From the NCBI GenBank assembly GCA_023229135.1, contig JALNZT010000007.1, positions 1 through 64,000 on the forward strand: a stretch of 64,000 nt of DNA, in the 5' to 3' direction. How positions within the stretch are numbered: position 1 is the first letter of the stretch; the number at the start of each line of letters is the position of its first letter. Below the pieces are notes generated by a model that saw nothing but the letters and a program-made list of their open reading frames with translations, was not told the origin of the DNA and did not search any database. This document shows, piece by piece, positions 61,928-64,000 of this stretch. The translations under genes were made by a program, and so were the position numbers. This DNA comes from Bacteroidales bacterium (lineage in GTDB: Bacteria; Bacteroidota; Bacteroidia; Bacteroidales; F082).

Positions 61928-63619
61928 ATGCCCGGCTTTCAATTCTCTTATCGAAATAATGCAAATGCAAAACAAAGTGATGACCGGACTGATTTTTCGC
62001 GAAAAATAATCTATCATCAGAAGCCTTTTAATCTATCAAGCCTTGCCAATGCCGATTACCCAATTATTTCATGGGTTGAAGGTGGTTTTCAAATCTTATT
62101 TGAAGGTGTTATTTATGATATCCTGGAAGCGGAAATAAAACAGAAAATTCAAGCCTTTTGCGCGCAGGATATAACTGCTGAGCAAGTTCAGAATTGGCTG
62201 CACCAATGTGATGGTGAGTTTGTGCTGCTGATTTTAAATGCTGAAAACCAACAACTTTGGCTTTGGAATGATGTTTTTGGTCGCTTGCCCGTTTATCTTT
62301 TCCAAGAAACCGGAAAAATACTTATTGGTCGCGATATTCAGCAAATGCGAAACATTTCCGGAAACAAAAGTTTTGATGCTTATGGGCTGGCTTCCACACT
62401 TCTCTTTGGCTTTGCTTTGGGCGAGCAATCGCTTTGGGAAGGCATCAGCTATCTGCCGCCAGGCGCAATACTCAAAGCAGATTTCAAGGCTAATAAATTG
62501 GATATTTCCAAAGGCTTTGAAGCTTACCGCTTTGATGATAAGCCGCCACCAAGTTCGGAAACCTGGATTGAAAGTTTATCAACAGCCTTAGAAAACCGAC
62601 TACGGAAATTGCCTCACATGGCTTTGTCACTTAGCGGCGGTCTGGATTCGCGCCTGATTGCTGGGCTGCTCAAAAAGATGGATGTAACTATTCCGGCATA
62701 CACCTACCAAGATGCTGAAGGCTCTGCATCGGCTGATGTTCAGGCTGTTAAACAAATGATGAAACAGTTGCGTTGGGAAAGCCAGCATAAGGTTATTTTG
62801 TTGGAACCAACAAATACTGCTCAAATACAGCAGCTTATGCAGTTGAAACAAGGACTTAACTATGCCGGAATGGCTTTTCTGTTGCCTTTTCTGGAATATT
62901 TTGCGCAACACAATCACGCCATGATTACCGGCGATGGTGGCGATAAACTACTTGCCGATCTGCACCCATTGATTCACCTGCGCAGTCTCAAACAACTGCT
63001 TAATTACCTGCTACGTCAGCATGGTCGTTTAAGCCTTGAAACGGCTGCACAATGGTCTGGAATTTCTGTTAAAGCATTAAAAGACTATCTGTTAGCTCAT
63101 CTCGAAAGTTATCAGGAAACACCTGAAAAAGCACACGGTCAATTTTTATTGCGCGAGCGTGGACGCAAATGGCTTTTCGAGGGAGAAGATCGCAACCGCA
63201 CTTTTTGTTGGTCAACAACACCCTTTTACGAGCCAAACTTCGCGAGGCAGGCCTTGGAGGTGCAGATGGCTGATAAGTCATACGGAAAGTTGTTTTTGCA
63301 ACTTTTTCAGCAATTGCCGGGCAGCCTGGAGCAAATTGTGAACCCCAACTGGCAACAGCCATTGAGCCAGCAAAAAGCAATCCGGCAGTTGTATCGGCGA
63401 CAACAAATAAAGCAGCGACTATTTATGCTTCCCTATCTTGAAAAGCTCTTTTCGGGCAAACAACCCGCTGTGGGATTACACGAAATAAACACCGTCCTGC
63501 TCGCGAGCTTAGCGGATTACGGCTTAAATATAAACTTTAAAGAAGTTGAAAACATTAAAAATGTAGATTTGCATATTGAGCTTTTTGGCCTGGCCTTGCT
63601 CGCTAATTATAAGAAATGA
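61928..63619 (+). CDS. Asparagine-synthase-like protein lacking the glutaminase Cys
   Basis: 563 residues. The N-terminal part resembles a class II glutamine amidotransferase, with GEFVLLILNAENQQLWLWND and IGRDIQQMRN, but the start is MPGFQF where active enzymes have MCG, so the nucleophile is missing. The C-terminal part is an ATP-pyrophosphatase: PPi-loop SGGLDS at residues 236-241 (LSLSGGLDSRLIAGLL) and ITGDGGDKLLADL. Such Cys-less forms in glycan loci may amidate sugars using ammonia or another donor. Its neighbours point to surface glycan or lipid modification. Stop overlaps the next start as ATGA. Confidence 0.8.
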   Translation: MPGFQFSYRNNANAKQSDDRTDFSRKIIYHQKPFNLSSLANADYPIISWVEGGFQILFEGVIYDILEAEIKQKIQAFCAQDITAEQVQNWLHQCDGEFVLLILNAENQQLWLWNDVFGRLPVYLFQETGKILIGRDIQQMRNISGNKSFDAYGLASTLLFGFALGEQSLWEGISYLPPGAILKADFKANKLDISKGFEAYRFDDKPPPSSETWIESLSTALENRLRKLPHMALSLSGGLDSRLIAGLLKKMDVTIPAYTYQDAEGSASADVQAVKQMMKQLRWESQHKVILLEPTNTAQIQQLMQLKQGLNYAGMAFLLPFLEYFAQHNHAMITGDGGDKLLADLHPLIHLRSLKQLLNYLLRQHGRLSLETAAQWSGISVKALKDYLLAHLESYQETPEKAHGQFLLRERGRKWLFEGEDRNRTFCWSTTPFYEPNFARQALEVQMADKSYGKLFLQLFQQLPGSLEQIVNPNWQQPLSQQKAIRQLYRRQQIKQRLFMLPYLEKLFSGKQPAVGLHEINTVLLASLADYGLNINFKEVENIKNVDLHIELFGLALLANYKK

Positions 63620-64000
63620 TAAAAACCAAAATTCAAAAGATGAAATTGCTAAGAACCAGTTTTTCACTACTTTTTTTGCTTGCGGCTTTCGCGCTACAGG
63701 CGCAAACCAGCGTGGGAGTGATGTCGTTTAAAAATAATGGTCAGCCGGAGCTGAATTATCTGTCGGGCGGCATTGCCGATATTTTAACTACAACGCTCGC
63801 CGGAAGCAACCGGCTTAGCTTGGTCGAGCGCGGCCAGCTCAATCTCGTTATTGACGAATTGAAGCTTGGAGTTAGCGGCCTTGTCGATGAAAAATCTGCT
63901 GCCGAGGTGGGCAAACTCACCGGCGCTACCTATATGGTTTTGGGTTCGTTTATGCCCTTGGGCAAATCAATGAGGATCGATGCTAAAGTCGTAGAAACGG
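63616..64000 (+). CDS. CsgG/FlgO-like periplasmic protein (3' end outside window)
   Basis: First 128 codons; ATG 63616 overlaps the preceding stop (ATG 63640, MKLLRTSFSLLFLL, is an alternative). Signal peptide ending FALQAQTS. Then VGVMSFKNNGQPELNYLSGG, ADILTTTLAGSNRLSLVERG and GKLTGATYMVLGSFMPLG, the arrangement of CsgG/FlgO-like domains that begin many Bacteroidota envelope proteins, often followed by TPR repeats. It may be part of the glycan locus or an unrelated cotranscribed gene. Confidence 0.75.
   Translation, partial: MIKTKIQKMKLLRTSFSLLFLLAAFALQAQTSVGVMSFKNNGQPELNYLSGGIADILTTTLAGSNRLSLVERGQLNLVIDELKLGVSGLVDEKSAAEVGKLTGATYMVLGSFMPLGKSMRIDAKVVET

Noticed and set aside
1..64000. tRNA, rRNA or intact insertion sequence
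   Set aside because: No cloverleaf or T-loop motif, no 16S/23S segment and no transposase-like frame was noticed; a search with dedicated RNA models would be needed to exclude small RNAs.

Overview
The window is chromosomal DNA from an anaerobic, protein- and amino-acid-fermenting member of the Bacteroidota, probably Bacteroidales or a near relative. Evidence: many secreted proteins end in the type IX secretion (T9SS) sorting domain with its YPNP motif; a gingipain-like C25 peptidase, SpII lipoproteins, FISUMP-domain proteins and a LruC-domain protein are present; several promoters look like the phylum's TAnnTTTG -7 box; and there is a complete lysine-fermentation operon. Start codons rarely have a strong Shine-Dalgarno, as expected in this phylum. 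I saw no rRNA, tRNA, CRISPR array, transposase or intact prophage.

Layout. 1-3433: the 5' part (minus strand) of a large secreted protein with three almost identical in-frame 723-bp repeats. 3893-15870: housekeeping and envelope genes: a DUF2892 membrane protein, a RecB/AddA-type helicase-nuclease, a T9SS cargo protein, TamB, then divergently TsaD and a dGTPase, and a small outer-membrane barrel. 16252-19328: a YiiX-type papain-like lipoprotein between two lipoproteins that look related to each other. 19536-28125: operon kal-kce-kdd-kamA-kamB-kamC-kamD-kamE, which takes L-lysine through beta-lysine, 3,5-diaminohexanoate, 3-keto-5-aminohexanoate and 3-aminobutyryl-CoA to crotonyl-CoA and acetoacetate; it includes the B12 aminomutase and its putative reactivase. 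28126-35695: an A+T-rich surface-protein island with tandem paralogues, a truncated subtilase, twin seven-repeat propeller-like proteins, and upstream a small ORF interrupted by a 13-C tract. 35730-37459: MaoC-type hydratase and a cysteine desulfidase. 38416-41565: LruC/Ig lipoprotein. 42216-44838: TPR histidine kinase and LuxR-type regulator. 45115-57613: a second surface/secreted block, with a CUB/Fn3 protein, a duplicated two-gene module (161-aa T9SS protein plus FISUMP protein), a TlpA-like thioredoxin and the C25 peptidase. 58444-64000: a probable surface-glycan locus (flippase, formyltransferase/propeller fusion, asparagine-synthase-like enzyme lacking the nucleophilic Cys) and the start of a CsgG/FlgO-like gene.

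How it fits together (inference): secreted peptidases supply amino acids, lysine is fermented by the kam operon, cysteine is desulfurated by CyuA, and T9SS cargo and glycan genes build the cell surface. The least-described items are the palindromic repeat family (three copies at 52632-52866, one at 61505-61552) that supplies the stop codon of the thioredoxin gene, the poly-C ORF with both alternative frames open, the homogenised 723-bp repeats, and the duplicated T9SS/FISUMP module. No wholly new multi-gene system is demonstrated.
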